Below, piece by piece: positions 1-12,634 of a stretch of DNA of 64,000 bases. This stretch comes from Cercophora sp. LCS_1 (Eukaryota; Ascomycota; Sordariomycetes; Sordariales; Lasiosphaeriaceae): NCBI GenBank assembly GCA_036250225.1, contig JAPZLL010000017.1, positions 186,001-250,000 on the forward strand, in the 5' to 3' direction. The number at the start of each line of letters is the position of its first letter. Position 1 is the first letter of the stretch. The notes under the pieces were generated by a model that did no database searches, was not told the origin of the DNA, and worked only from the letters and a program-made list of their open reading frames with translations. The position numbers and the translations under genes are program-made.

Positions 1-133
1 ACCTGGGCCGGGGTGAGCATGGGGGACGTGGGCGAGGTACGAAAAAGGAAATTTAATGTGCTCAGATTCGCCGCACGAAACAGAGATTCTACAACTTCAC
101 TCCGTGTATAATACAATACGCCAGGAGCTCTCA

Positions 134-1010
134 TCAGCAAGTAACACCTTTCATGGCAACCATCACACTGCGCCCAGCCCAACCATCACTGAGCTTCGCA
201 TAAGACCCATCGTTGGCATTGGTCCGCCACAGACCATCTGCCTCGATGGCAAAAGCGACGCTCTCATCCGCCGCTGCAAACGCGGTCGTCAACTTCCAGG
301 CCTGCCCACCCTTGGCGGTATACTGCCCCGTGGCCTCGTCAACCACATAAAAATGAGAATTCTCAATGGCCAAGAGCTTGCCACTGTTCCCGGCTGCAGC
401 CAAATACGCAGGGCTGATCCAGCGTCCGCTACCCAGCTGGTTGTACTGCCCTGTCGCAGGATCAACTTTCCAAAGTTTCTCGTCCCGGATGATGAACAGC
501 TCTGACCCTGAGACAGCCATCGAGGTGTGCCCCGTCCAGGCGTCCCTCTTCCCAAGGATCTTATAAGCCCCGTCTATTGGGTTCACGGCATGCAGCGAGC
601 CTGCTTGGACGACGAAGAGTGTGTTGCCGAGGTAGCCCATGGATGTCGAGCCTTTACAGTCGGAGGTGGAGAGGCGTGTGTAGCTGCCGGTACGACGGTC
701 AGCCGTGAAGAGTTGCTGCTCGGCGATGAAGAGCTTGCCGTTCTTCTCTGTGATGGCTCCAAACCCCGGCTAGTTACTGGGAGTGCTCAGAACTTTGACC
801 GGGCGAGGAAATGGCGAGCCTTGTCTCTCGTTAACGCAAGACAGGGTGTCGTTGTTGATGATGTAGATGGCGTAGGGCGAGGGAGGAGAGTCAACCCAGG
901 CACAACCGGCATTGCTTAGACAATCGCTCTTGGTTCGGCCGTTGCAGTCAATGTCGACCCAGCCGTCAAATGCTTGGTAACAACCACCGTTGGTAGGTCG
1001 AGATGTGGCT
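134..1010 (-). CDS. tectonin-like beta-propeller repeat protein (5' end unresolved)
   Basis: The 3' exon (134-769, 211 codons plus stop) encodes about five repeats of roughly 40 residues, each with a hydrophobic strand, a Leu-Trp or Leu-Phe pair and a D-x-x-T/D-G-x-Y turn, for example LWKVDPATGQYNQLG. This is the look of tectonin/beta-propeller lectin-like proteins. A 66-bp intron (770-835, ending AACTAG) joins it in frame to an upstream segment with clustered cysteines (GGCYQAF, DIDCNG, SDCLSNAGC). That segment may be a small disulphide-rich domain ahead of the propeller. I could not find a convincing start codon or signal peptide, so the upstream limit is a guess. The role is unknown; carbohydrate binding would be inference from the fold only. 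Confidence 0.6.
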
Positions 1011-1201
1011 CGATGCCATGGGTAGGGACGTAGCTTCGGCGGAGGGATCGGTGGTGTGTAGATGTGATTCCGGCAAAGACGTGATAAATCGTCATGATAT
1101 AGTGATGGTAGGTTCCAGGAGCGACAATTAGTTGTTTGGAACATGCCCAGCCCACCTAGCTGGCTTTGCCCATAATTTGCCCTTCCCGCATCATTCCGCA
1201 A

Positions 1202-3832
1202 CCAGATGACCTTTCCGTTGAGTTCTCACACTCGTCATCTAAAGGTTGCCATCTACTGGTTGTTTAGGGCCTCCAACTATTCTGAGACTAGACCTATAAT
1301 TTTGCCACTTTCCTCATCATTCTACCATCAGCAACAAAAATGGGCAAATTTATTCGGGTAGCCCTTTCAAACACCAGCGCTAATCAGTCCACATTCAACC
1401 GCGGTGTGTTACACTGACATCCGAAGTGACAACTAGGCATTGATTCCTCGACCGGGTGTCATCGGATTCGTGGAGGGAGAATACCAGACCTTGAGAAACA
1501 AAAAGCAAACGAAAAAAGTGTGGCGATTAGCTTTTTTTTATCCACCAGAGTGAGGCCCGACTCGCCAGTGGAAACGAAGTTACAAGAGGCTAGAAATCCT
1601 AAACTACACGGCCCTATTGCCTTTGATGATCCTGATGAGCTTCTCAACCTCTCTATTCAAGGCTTCGGTCCTCTCTGTGACGTTCTGCTGGCCGAACTGG
1701 ATGCGCGCCAGAACATTGTCTGGTTCGTATTGATCCACCAAAGAATGCAACGGACAATGAGGAGGAACTTGTGTGTGTTTCTGGGTCCTGCTAGTCGTTA
1801 GGGGCGACGAGGGGACGGCGGCAGGTACAACTTAAAGAAACCAAAACGTGGGAGGGGCGGTGGATGGCTCCTGAAAAGGGACCAACATGGGGTTAAGAAA
1901 AGCAGAGGAGGAACACACTGTGTCAAAGATGTGTTTGGAGCTAGTGATGCTGGGACAAGCATTGCCGGGGTAACTGTGGCTTTCGTCATGACGTTTGGTA
2001 GTTGCTGGCCAGTGGGGATGATAGCAATGTTGGATGGATCGAGGGTTGTAAAAGACCTGGGGAATGTTGTCCCTCGATTGTTGGAAGGAGAAGATAGCAC
2101 CGAACAGGCTCAAAGATAAGGAGAGATACCCGGAGAGCATGACCACGGCTGAGGAGAGAAAGAGAGGAAAAGTATCTTTATATACGCATGATTTGCGGGT
2201 GAGCGACTGCCCAAATCCGAAAGAAGGCGGCGCCCATTTGGGAGCCCGCCGTCACTCGATCCTCGACCCCGAACGCCCGTGGCACGAGACGAAGGATGGG
2301 GGTTGGACTCACAGCTGCATGCTTGGGACCCAATCAACAAGCACCAGGACCGGTTGAGACGCTTCCAGTGATGCGAAGAAAGCTGAAATTTGCTGCAAGG
2401 AACGGATTGCGCCAATGGCAGAGATGCTAGCTACATATTGTCTACCAAGAAGAGACTTTACAGGAGCTAATTTGTACCGTCGCGGGTATTGAGAAGTCAT
2501 CCACGGTACGAAAGCACGGGAGGTGTACAAACCCGAAACCTGCCGGAGCCCGAATTACAGGGGGTGCTAGGTATTGCGTGGTGCATGTGCGGCCATGACC
2601 CTGTCAACGGCCTGACCAGGGGGTTCGACCAAAGCAACAGCAGAGTGCGCCGTTCGGCAGCTTCCGTGCAGTGTGAGCGCCAGGCTGAGGCGTGTTTTGC
2701 CCAAAATCAAGGTCGCAGGAAAAAATGCAACCACGTCGACCTGCATGCCTGTCTTTGCAGAAGCACTTGCCCCGCCCGTCCATGCTTGCAGCCTGACCAT
2801 CGAGCCGAAATCCACCAGCTGCCAACCCCTGCATTATTCGACGTATCGACTCAGAGACAATGATATCTTGCATTAATCCCAACCCGAAGAACTATTTTCT
2901 TTTGATCGGAGGCTTGAATAGTCACAACTGCTGTGCCTTATTAAGTCGCGATCGATGGTTTGAGCGTTTGAAGATACTTAATTGGGCTCGACTCCATTCA
3001 TAAAGACACCGAGTACGAAGTGCATGTGCGGATCGAAAGGTAAGGGGATGTTCCAGAGTGCTGATATCTGATAGATTTCTAAGATTGGCTGACTCACCTG
3101 GCAGAACGGTGGGGCCATCACGGAAAATCCGACGGAAAACCCGACGGAAAATCCGGCGGAAAATCCGCTTGATGGAGGGGAGCAGAGAAGCGGCGGCGGG
3201 CCGGGGGTCGATGCAGCGTGGATGCGGCGACTGCAATTGGCTTTTCAGGTGATTTTCTGCAGGAGGCGGTGTCTACACTTGCACCTCGCAGATGCAAACC
3301 GCACCTACCGCACCTCGCAGATGCATGCAAACCGCCTGCATGCCATCCCACATTCTTTCCGCCTCGCAAAATCCTTGACATCACACCGACTCCGTTGCAG
3401 ACCCAACGACACCGTCGTGAACTTGTCCTGTCCACAAAACACCACGTGTCGCCATTCGGGCAACAGCCAACTTCTGTGCTTCTGAGCATGGACCAACTCG
3501 CACAGGTTTGGATTTCGCTTTCTGTAACCTTTTGTCCCAAGGCAAACTCAAATACCTATCCCAGTTGCTCGGTTCCATTGGAATCCGGGTGCGGAGCCCG
3601 GTCCACCGCCGGGTGGTCCAAGCTTCCCCGGCCTCAATGCCTAGCACCTCCGACCACACGACAGAAAGCAGAATCTAGGAGTTGAATCAGAAACGTGGAA
3701 CCCAAAAACAACTCATCGTGTCAATTGAGTGACTGGTCGTTCCCAAACCTATAACGCCTGAATCGTCTCTGTCCTTCCCCTGTCACCGCTTTTTCACCAA
3801 CCCCAGACACGACCACCAGGTAAACAATACCC
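1202..3832. other. intergenic region, no supported gene
   Basis: About 2.6 kb between the propeller gene and the unknown protein gene at 3833. Several short open frames exist on both strands, but none has a recognisable domain, splice structure or consistent codon use. It contains a 12-bp tandem repeat (listed separately) and, at about 3290-3340, a twice-repeated phrase CACCTCGCAGATGCA. Confidence 0.5.
3121..3168 (+). repeat. 12-bp tandem repeat, four units
   Basis: Four consecutive near-identical units of CGGAAAATCCGA, differing only at one internal base and the last base. A simple microsatellite-like expansion in noncoding DNA. Confidence 0.85.
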
Positions 3833-6142
3833 CTATTTCTTCTTGATAAACAACTTACTCAACGCCCTAAAATGGCCCCTCTTCTTCCCACCTCCCTCCT
3901 CATCACCCAACCCCTTTATCCCATTCTCATACCTCACCGAATGTAATTTCGACGAGAGTCCCTTGCCTTTTGATACGGGGATCTTGGATAACCTTGCCGG
4001 CCCCGTCTTCTTCTGGCTCCCATAAACCGGACTCGCCACGCCGGGACACACCAGCGTCTCTTGTATCTTTCTATCGGCATCAATCTCCTCTACCTTGATC
4101 TTCACCCCATGGTCCTCCTTGATCACCGAAAGGAACTCTTCCCTATCGACGCGGACCTCCATCATGCCGCCTGCTCCAAAGTAGACCCGTGATGATGGCC
4201 CACCGTCAATTCCTTCGGCGAGGGCGCTGTAATACGTCTGTGCACCGTCACGGTCTTCTTCTTTCACCGTGACATCTCGCCGGAGAGCGCAGCCGTAGGG
4301 GCCGCGCCATTTCCGGGGGTCTTGGACGTGTCGAACCAACCGGACGCCGCGCGAGGGGCCAAAGTCGATGACCGAGGACTGCCCCGGGGTAAAGGGATAC
4401 GCGCATGACGGTGTGCGGTATTGACAATGCTTCCGTATTTGCTTGACGAGGTTTCCGGGCCTGTCTCTCCCCCACAGTGCGACGATGAGAAGGTGTGCAT
4501 ACGCTTTGCTTGCGCCTGCGATGCAAAGGTTGTCGACAACACCCCTTAGTCGCATCAGGGGATCCAAAACCGAAAGATTTTCACCCGAGCAATACGGAAC
4601 ACCACCTGCGAACGTCAGCTTTGATCCAACAGCAACACAGAAAACTCACCCTCTTCTTCTTCGAAGCCATCATCCTCCTCAGCCCTCTGCACGCCAAGCT
4701 CCCCCCGCTCCAGGACACTATCCATCCGTCTGGTCTCTTTGACCGGCGGCCGACACCCATAAAACCGTCTAACCAAGACCACCAAGCTATCAATCTTCGC
4801 CGCTCTTCCCTCCTGGAAATCAACGAAAGCCTCCACCAGGCCTCTCACTCGTCCCAACGCCTTCTCCATCCTCATCCCCCCCGCACACGGATGCCCACTG
4901 CCCCCCAACCGGGACAAATCCACCTCGATAGTAATCCACTTCATCAACTCCCCAAACCGATGCACAAACTCCACGGCTGCAGGCTGCAGCCTTGCAGTAA
5001 CATACGGCGAATACACAACATGGAACCTCCGCGTCAGAAACAGCATCGTCAAAACATCAACTCGCATAGCAAAACACACATCTCCATACCGTCTCACCCA
5101 GCGCCACACCCGCCTCAGACTCTCAAAGTACTCCTCCTGCCATACCCGCCCGCCGCCTTCCCACTCTTCAAAGTAGTTGACCGGCCAGATGGGATCGAGA
5201 CACCACTTCCCGCTCAGCCGGATCGGCTTACCGGTATCATGCGCGCCTACTACCTCTTTCATGACCTTGTACCGAATCCGATCGCTAACTTAGTCAGTGT
5301 ACCGGCAACGGCAAGAGAGGAGAGAGAACATACGGCAGCCGACTCCACCCCCTTTCCCGCCCGATATACCACCACCCCGGCACGTCCTCGCCAAAGAGCA
5401 CACTCCCACCCTTGGCACTCGTCTCGGCAAGGCGCTTCACATTGACGGAGAAGACGGCTTCGTCGTCGTACCGGGCCTTGGAACTCCCCGGAGCGTGGCG
5501 GTGCCAGACGACATCGACGGAGCGGTCCCACGGTGGTAGCTCCTCGAGCGCGGGGCTGTACCGCGTAGTGGTTGGTCTGGGTGAGATGATGGGTCGAATA
5601 GATGACGAAGTGGAGAAGCGTGGAGCTGAGATGGTGATTGTGGGTGTGTTGGAGAGGGGTGGACGGTGGAGGGAGAGGGAAAGACGCGGGCGCGAGCGGG
5701 TTTTGCTGCTGGAGCAGGTTCCGTTGGTTGTGTTTGGGGTTGATGGGATGGTGAGGGTTGTAGCGGTAGTTGTCGACGTGTTGGTTGTGGCAGTGGTTGC
5801 TATGCTGGTTGTTGGAGACGGTGTTGGGCTAGAGACGCGCTTGGAGGGGAGCGGGATGCTGGAGGGCGGCTGGCGGTGGTTCTCGAGGAGGGGCTGAGCG
5901 GGAGGTGATGAGCTCCTGGGCCCGTCGGGGAGTTGGCTTTGTTGCGCTTGCTTTGCTTCGCGGGCTTGGGCGCGGACGAGTTGGCGTTCGAGGTACTTGT
6001 AGCCTGGGGGATACACGTCGGCTGGTATGGATGATGGGTAGTCGGATGTCGGGAAGGAATGCTGGTTCTGGCTGCTGCTGGTAGTGCTAGTGCTGTGACC
6101 CTTTGAAGATGGGTATGTTGGGAGTGGTAGTGTGGAATGCAT
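3833..6142 (-). CDS. large uncharacterised fungal protein, three exons
   Basis: I do not recognise this protein. Three exons join cleanly: 6142-5334, 5284-4650 and 4605-3833, with introns of 49 bp (CTGAC branch, TTAG acceptor) and 44 bp (GCTGAC branch, CGCAG acceptor). Both junctions keep the frame and give about 738 residues. The first 170 residues are Ser/Thr/Pro-rich low complexity and probably disordered. From about residue 190 the chain is folded-looking, with W-rich stretches (GWWYIGRERGW, WCLDPIWPVNYFEEW, VRRYGDVCFAMRVDVL). It ends in a basic Lys-rich tail. The unusual Trp/Arg content and the absence of a signal peptide or membrane segment point to a cytosolic or nuclear protein. Open frames on the opposite strand (e.g. 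4495-5445) are shadows of this gene. Confidence 0.7.
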
Positions 6143-7010
6143 TGTGAACCCTGATGGCTAGATGTGCAGCTGAAGATTGCGGGGGGATTGGGACTTGGGT
6201 TGGGATGATGGATCAATGGCAGTTGGGATTGAAGGACGGTGCCCCGCAAACTGGCGGGATCGGGTCTGTCCAACGTGGATTGGTGTTTGCGTGGGGAAGG
6301 AGCGGTTGAGGTGAGGTTGGCGTGTGACCGGCGCATCCGGCGTGCGAATTGAGACGAGTCCAGACGGGATGCCGGGACGGCAAGACACTGTTATACAGGG
6401 TTGATGCCATCTCACGGTTCGCCAGATGCAACTTGGCCGCCGTGTGTCACCATACAATGCCGGGATGCGCGGCACACGCCCGTGGCGTTCGGCTTCTCAC
6501 GAGTTTAAGCTCGCCGATGTTCCGGGCCATCAACTGAGCGAGCCTGACCCGAGGTGAAGTCACCGTTCACGCCAAGAGAGGGTCTGCCCCTGGGCCTAGT
6601 AAACAACCCCTGCCCAGCAATAAACGAGAATGGAGCCATCGAACTGGCTTCCCAAAAAAAGGACACAAACACATCGCGGGTTGCGCCGACCGCTCCCACT
6701 TTGCGCGACGGTTGAGCTGCACGTCACATGTCACAAGTAGGTGCAGGCGCCTTCCAAACTTTCCGAAGTCGCGGTGAGCAAAGCTTGCAGCAACAAGTCG
6801 GTGTGGCGTTGCAGAACCGGGGTGAAGTCGGTGGAACACGAACTAGGGGGTTCGCGATAACAAGATAAGCCTTGGGAGCTTATCGATAACTGCCCGAGAT
6901 AAGATTTTCCCCCACCATGTGAGATCATTTGCCCCGCCATTGCTTTGCTGTGCTGTGCAGGCTTCAGCTTCCTTTTGGAATATTTCTCTGTCTTTTGTCG
7001 CAACATCAAC
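6143..7010. promoter_or_regulatory. divergent intergenic region
   Basis: This 0.9-kb stretch lies between two gene starts pointing away from each other (the unknown protein at 6142 and PBDC1 at 7011), so it must hold both promoters. A pyrimidine-rich tract (about 6945-7000) directly precedes the PBDC1 start. No other gene is supported. Confidence 0.4.
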
Positions 7011-7675
7011 ATGGCGGACGAGCTCTTCACATCACAGGCGCGCGCGCCTGCCAACTTTAATGCTGAGGAGGCGGACAACCTCGAGGATGTATGGCCCCTG
7101 CCTCCTTCCTGTTTGCGCAGGGGTGGTGTGACTAACCCCGCGACAAACAGATCGAAAAGCAGTTCGCCGTCAAGGTGGTGCAGCACATGCAAACCTACTG
7201 GTCCATTCTCGAAAAGGTCAAGGGGTCATCGCTCCGCCTGACCAAGTTCGACGACGAGATCTACGAGCACCTCAAGAAGGACTTTCCCGACTTCGACCCC
7301 GCCGAGACCATCGACGAGGATGCCATGAAGAGCAAGGCCGGGAAGGAGAGGTGGCGCAACTTTATGATGGCCTACGAGAAAAAGGTGGATGACTACAACT
7401 TTGGCACTATGCTGCGCTCCAACCCAAAGTGGGAGTATGGAGAGAAGGAGACCATCTTCGGTGGGTGACGCTCTGTTGCCTGGCGCGGGCTGGGCGAGGC
7501 GCCGGGCTCAAGCTGACTCTTTCTAGTCCCGAGGATGCAGTTTTACGCCGTTGAGATCGCAAGGTTGGTTCCCGCACGGCGCGACAAGATGGCGCTAACT
7601 CGTGGTGACAGAAACCGGCTAGGGCTGAACGACTGGATCTACGAAAACGCCCAGAAGGAGAAGGCGTCCAAGTAG
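7011..7675 (+). CDS. PBDC1 / Ypl225w homologue, eEF1A nascent-chain chaperone family
   Basis: Four exons: 7011-7088, 7151-7460, 7527-7563 and 7612-7675, all GT-AG and in frame, giving 162 residues. Family hallmarks are visible: NAEEADNLED at the start, then IEKQFAVKVV, LRLTKFDDEIYEHLKKDFP, KERWRNFMMAYEKKVDDYNF and RMQFYAVEIARNRLGLNDW. These match the conserved eukaryotic PBDC1 family (yeast Ypl225w), whose yeast member is reported to help the nascent GTPase domain of translation factor eEF1A fold. It is therefore expected to be a cytosolic ribosome-linked chaperone. The start is set by ATG in good context (ACATGG) immediately ahead of the conserved N-terminus. The short Lys-rich C-terminal tail is usual for the family. 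Confidence 0.92.
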
Positions 7676-8399
7676 AGCCCATGGGCGGCAGATAGAGCGA
7701 CTTTGATAACCCCTCCGTTGAAGCCAACGCTATGGACGACGACCGAAAGCGCGAGACTTTGTCACGGACCCTCGAGAAAAGATTATGGGCGCTTGGCGCC
7801 CGCCAGGTATCGGCATGGTTGCAGTCCTGAGTGCGGCGATAATCTGGCTCTTTGGTACTTGTATACGATCACAATGATCCGGTATCTAGATTGATACCGC
7901 GAAATGTCTTCGAATTGGATGGTTTAAACTCGTGTATGCAATTTAACAACTCTTGAACAAAGAAACGGGTGCCTTCCATGTCTGCACGTTTTGGCAGTGC
8001 GACTACGCCCCAAGTCTTTGTTGATCTTACTATTGTTCTGGCGCCCCACACTCTCAGGGGTTTAGGACAATACTAACGCCAACCAGGCACAGGATGCACG
8101 ACAAGTCGACGCAGGACAATGGGAAGATGGGAATCTCGAGTATTGTACCCGACGTCAACCTCAAGTCAACTTTCAGCAGCCAACGTCTACAAGTAGCAAT
8201 CCCTTCAAGCTGTTCTTCATCCTGCCTTCTTCCCTCTTCACATCGCGACATGCCTAGCAACAGTTGACATCTTTCACAAATTCCTGCTCATCTCGCCCTA
8301 CCTAGCTCTTGAGCTTCTCAACCTCTCAACCTTCAATCGACTCTCACAAGCTGCCTTCCTCCAACCCCTTCGTTGACTTTTGCAAGTCACAGCAACACT
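7676..8399. promoter_or_regulatory. upstream region of the ABC transporter gene
   Basis: Contains the PBDC1 3' end and the leader of the transporter. From about 8170 the DNA becomes C/T-rich (many CTTC and CCTC blocks), typical of fungal 5' leaders. No open frame here is convincing. Confidence 0.4.
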
Positions 8400-11300
8400 A
8401 TGAATTTCGCTTCTTCGAACAAGAAGACCGACTCGGGTCAAGATGCAGTCGTCGACATGGTAGAAAAGGCAAATGGCAGTAATGACGCTCCTGTCGGCCC
8501 CAAGCCCTCCTTCAAGGACCTCTTCGCCTTCACCCGTCGCCGCCACATCCCAATCATGATCTGCGCCATCTTCACAGCAGGTCTTGTGGCCGGAGCCCGC
8601 ACCGCATACGCCGTCTTGACTGGTAAGATCTTTGAGACCGCCGCGCACTTTGGCTCAGGTATCATCACCGGTGACGAATACCTCTCGGAGATCTCACGGC
8701 TCTGTGGCTTCATGTGTCTCCTGGGCCTCGGCACTTGGGCGGCTTCGAGCCTCGATATCATGCTCTGGATCCTTACTGGCGAGCTCCGCGCCAGAACAGC
8801 CAGGGAGAAGCTGTTTGCTTCGTTCATCAGGAAGACCATGACATGGTACGACTCGCGCGAGAATGGCATGTCCAGCTTGATGGTTGGCATCAACACGTAA
8901 GTCCCCCAACACCTCTTTTCAGGTCACACACTAACAATCGTAGTCAAATCCGGGAGCTCCAACTCGCTACGTCGCAGACACTCGGCTACGTCATGTTTGA
9001 AGTCTTTCTCTTCCTCGCCTGCATCACCGTGGCCTTTGTCTACTCGTTCAAGCTCACCTTCGTCATGCTTGCCACCGGTGTTCCATCAGCTCTCATCCTC
9101 TGGTTCATCAACCGCCTTCTCGACCCAGCCATTGCGCGTCAGCGCCAACAACTCGGCGAGGCTTCCAAGCACGCAACGGCCGCCATAACGGCCATTGATC
9201 TGGTCAAGGTATACAACGGCGAAGACAATGAGGCGTTCAACTTCATGTCGGCCATTCGTCGATCAGCCAAGCACTATACCCGCCAAGTCCTCTGCAGCTG
9301 CGCCCAGATGAGCTACATTAAATTCTGGATGATTATGCTCTTCGTCGTCGGCTTCTACTTTAGCGTCGTCCTTTCTAGCCGCGGTCAGTTGACCGCTGGC
9401 GACGCCCTGACGACTTTCTACGCTGTCCTCATTGCATTTCAGTCTCTCGAGGTGCTGGGTCCGCAGTGGCTTCTGCTTGCAAAGGGCATGGTGGCCGGTC
9501 AGACCCTCAAAGCCATGTTGTCCGACACGGAGAAGGGAAAGCAGGTGGATAAGGTCGCCAGCTCCTATTCGCCTCCGTATTGCTTTGGCGATATTGAGAT
9601 GACCAACGTCAGCTTTGCGTACCCGTCGAACCCGACAAAGATTGTGCTACAGCCTTCGGATTTTCACTTTCCAGCGGGGAAACTCGCTTTTGTGGTGGGA
9701 CGAAGTGGTTCCGGCAAGAGCACGCTCGCCAATCTGTTGCTGAGGTTCTATGAGCCCCTGACGGGTCAGATTCGGCTTGATGGCCGTCTCATCTCGGCTA
9801 TGAATCTTGATTGGTTGAGGCAGAATGTGCTTCTCGTTCAGCAATCAAGCGTTCTCTTCAACGACACTTTTCTCAAGAACGTGTCTTTTGGCAGCAAGGA
9901 TCCGGATAATGTTTCGGTCGACGCTGTTCAAAAGGCCTGCGACATGGCCCTTCTCCAGTCAACCATCGCCAGCATGCCCAACGGAGTCAACACGATTATT
10001 GGACCGACTGGATGCTCACTCAGCGGTGGCCAGAGACAGAGACTTGCTCTTGCCAGAGCCAAACTCCGTGAGCCGCCGGTTCTCGTCCTGGATGAGATCA
10101 CCAGCGGATTGGACCCCATCAGCAGGATGCTTATCATGGAGGCCATTCGCATCTGGAGACACGACAGGACGACCATCATCATCACGCACGAGGTTGGCCA
10201 GATCGAGGACCACGAGTTTGTCTATGTCATGGAAGATGGACGGGCCGTGCAAGAGGGTCTCCGGAAGGGTTTGGCCGAAGAGGGCGGTCTCTTTGGTTCT
10301 CTTCTTGCCGCTGCGGATGATGTGACAACCTCGTTAAGATCCAGTATGGTTGACAGCGAGAGCAACTACGGCGACGAATTGCCCATTGAGAGACCCGCCA
10401 TCACGGGCTTTCTGCAGAGCTTCGGTCTAGACAAAGCGCGTCGGAGTGGGTTCTTTCATCGACTGTCGATTCCCGTCGGGCCAGTCCCCGCCTCTCGTCC
10501 TGGCACAGTGACCCTCTCTCAGCCAACAGCCAAAGCCCAGGCTCAGCCCGAGCAGTATGCTCGCCGCGGGAGCGACGCAGCGGCAATGGACATGGTGACC
10601 ATGAGAGCCCTCAAAGTCCAACAAAACCGGGCTCATAACGCCCGACGATCGGTCCAAAACAACAAGACAGCGGCCGAATCCCTCGAGTCTCTTGAGCTCT
10701 TCTTCCTCGAGCGTCTCGCCAAGCCCAAGGATCGCAAGCCCAACGCACCTCCTGGACCAAAGATCCCCTCGGTCAGAAAGATCCTGCGAACTGTCTGGCC
10801 CACCCTCGATGCCAAAGCCAAGATTCAGCTCCTTTTTGGTCTTCTCTCATGCGCCATCATCGCCGCCAGCGACGTGGTCTTCGCTTACATCTTTGCCCAG
10901 CTCTTGACCGCTTTCTGGGCCCCGTCTGGTCGCCAGCAAGAAGGCACCAAATGGGCCATCTACCTGACCATTGTTGCTGCCGTTGGCGCCACGGCCACAT
11001 TTCTCGCCTATAGCCTGCTCGAACACGTCGCCCAGCGCTGGGTCAACACACTTCGTGCCGAAGCTATCAAACGCATCCTGGCGCAGCCCAAAGCCTGGTT
11101 CGACAAGCCCAACCACTCGCCCAGTCTCATCAGCCAGTGTCTCGACCGCAACGGCGAAGAAATGCGCAAGCTGGTCGGCATGTTTGTGCCCATCGTGCTG
11201 ACCGTCACCTGTCTGCTCACCGCATCCATCGTCTGGGCCCTCATCATCCGCTGGGACCTGTCACTCGTCACCCTCGCCGGCGTGCCAGCAGCCATTCTCA

Positions 11301-12634
11301 CTGCGCGGGCTAACTCCCTGATCAGCACCAAATGGGAAACGCTGTGCGACGCGGCCGCCACCGAAACCGGTTCCATCTTCAGCGACGTCTTTTCCAACAT
11401 TCGCGTCGTGCGTGCCTTGACGCTTGAATCGTACTTCACAACCAAGCACACAACGTCAACAGTGGCAACCTACCGCGTCGGCACCAAGCGCGCGCTTTAC
11501 ATCGGCTTCTTCTACGGTTTACACCAGTCCATGATCCTGTTCCTCACAGCGTTGGTGTTCTACTACGGCGCCCGCCTCCTCGCAGCTGGCCAGACGACCC
11601 TCGTCGACGTCCTGCGCATCATCAACCTGTTGCTATTCGCCTTTGGTACCTCAATCGCCATGCTCTCCAACCTCCCACAAATAGCAGCAGCCAAAACAAC
11701 CGCAGTCCAACTCCTCCACTTCGCCAACTTACCCTTCCCGTCCACACCCGGTCCAAACCGACCACCCACACCCCTCCCGATCATCGCCACCAATTTGCGG
11801 TTTGCATACCCGTCCGCACCGGCAACCCAAGTCCTCCGAAACATCACCCTCACCATCAACAGCGGCACAGCAATAGCGATAGTAGGCCCCTCCGGCTGCG
11901 GTAAATCAACCCTCGCCTCGCTTCTCCTGCGCTTATATCAACCCGCGCCCGCATCACCGCTTTCTCTATCACCAGCTACCAGCCCCTTCTCCGATCCGCG
12001 ACCTGTTCCCCTCCCAGATCTGACCTACGCTGGATCGATCCCAGCCATGCTAGCTGCGAGAAATGATATCGCGTACGCACCGCAGACACCGTTCCTCTTT
12101 CCGGGGACGATAAGGGGGAACATTACGTACGGTCTTCCTGAGACTTCGGTTTACCATGCCGATGAGCATGTTGAGTATGCGGCGAAGAGAGCGGGGATTC
12201 ATGATTTCGTGGTGTCGCTTCCGATGGGGTACGATACCCTTGTTGGCGAGGGCGGGATTGCCGTCTCTGGCGGACAGGCGCAGCGGTTGGCGCTTGCACG
12301 GGCGTTGGTGAGAAAGCCGAGTGTTGTGGTGCTTGATGAGCCGACTAGTGCGCTTGATGCGGAGGGGGCGGAGGGCGTGAGGGGGTTGGTGAGGGAGTTG
12401 AGGGATGAGGGGGTTGCGGTCGTGGTGGTGACGCACAGCAAGGAGATGATGAGGGTTGTGGATGAGGTGGTTATGGTTGAGGGCGGGAGGGTTGTGGAGC
12501 GGGGAAGGTATCAAGAGTTGGTGATGCAGGGTGGGAGGTTTGGGGAGATGGTTGGGGGTGGGCTTTGGAAGGGCCCGGTTGGGGCTGGGAAGAAGGTTGA
12601 TGAGGAGACTTTGAGGGCTTTGGAGGGGAACTGA
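8400..12634 (+). CDS. full-length ABCB transporter, Ste6/a-factor exporter-like
   Basis: Two exons (8400-8896, 8944-12634) with a 47-bp intron give 1,395 residues in the arrangement TMD1-NBD1-TMD2-NBD2. NBD1 has Walker A GRSGSGKST (about residue 419), signature LSGGQRQR (about 524) and Walker B VLVLDEITSGLD. NBD2 has GPSGCGKST (about 1146), VSGGQAQR (about 1272) and VVLDEPTSALD. Both catalytic glutamates are present, so both sites look competent. The short soluble N-terminus leading straight into the first membrane helix, and the overall length, resemble fungal Ste6-type exporters of farnesylated a-pheromone; a generic multidrug ABCB pump is the alternative. ATG at 8400 is chosen because upstream codons lie in a CT-rich leader. 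The region between NBD1 and TMD2 (about residues 610-770) is a long charged linker. Confidence 0.93.

Noticed and set aside
1520..1801. 93-codon plus-strand frame
   Set aside because: Part (DDPDELLNLSIQGFG) looks protein-like but it is short, without a family match or splice context.
2600..2640. tRNA-like GGGTTCGACC string
   Set aside because: No matching A box, anticodon stem or acceptor stem around it.
4495..5445. 316-codon open frame on the plus strand
   Set aside because: Pro/His/Leu-rich shadow of the three-exon gene on the other strand.
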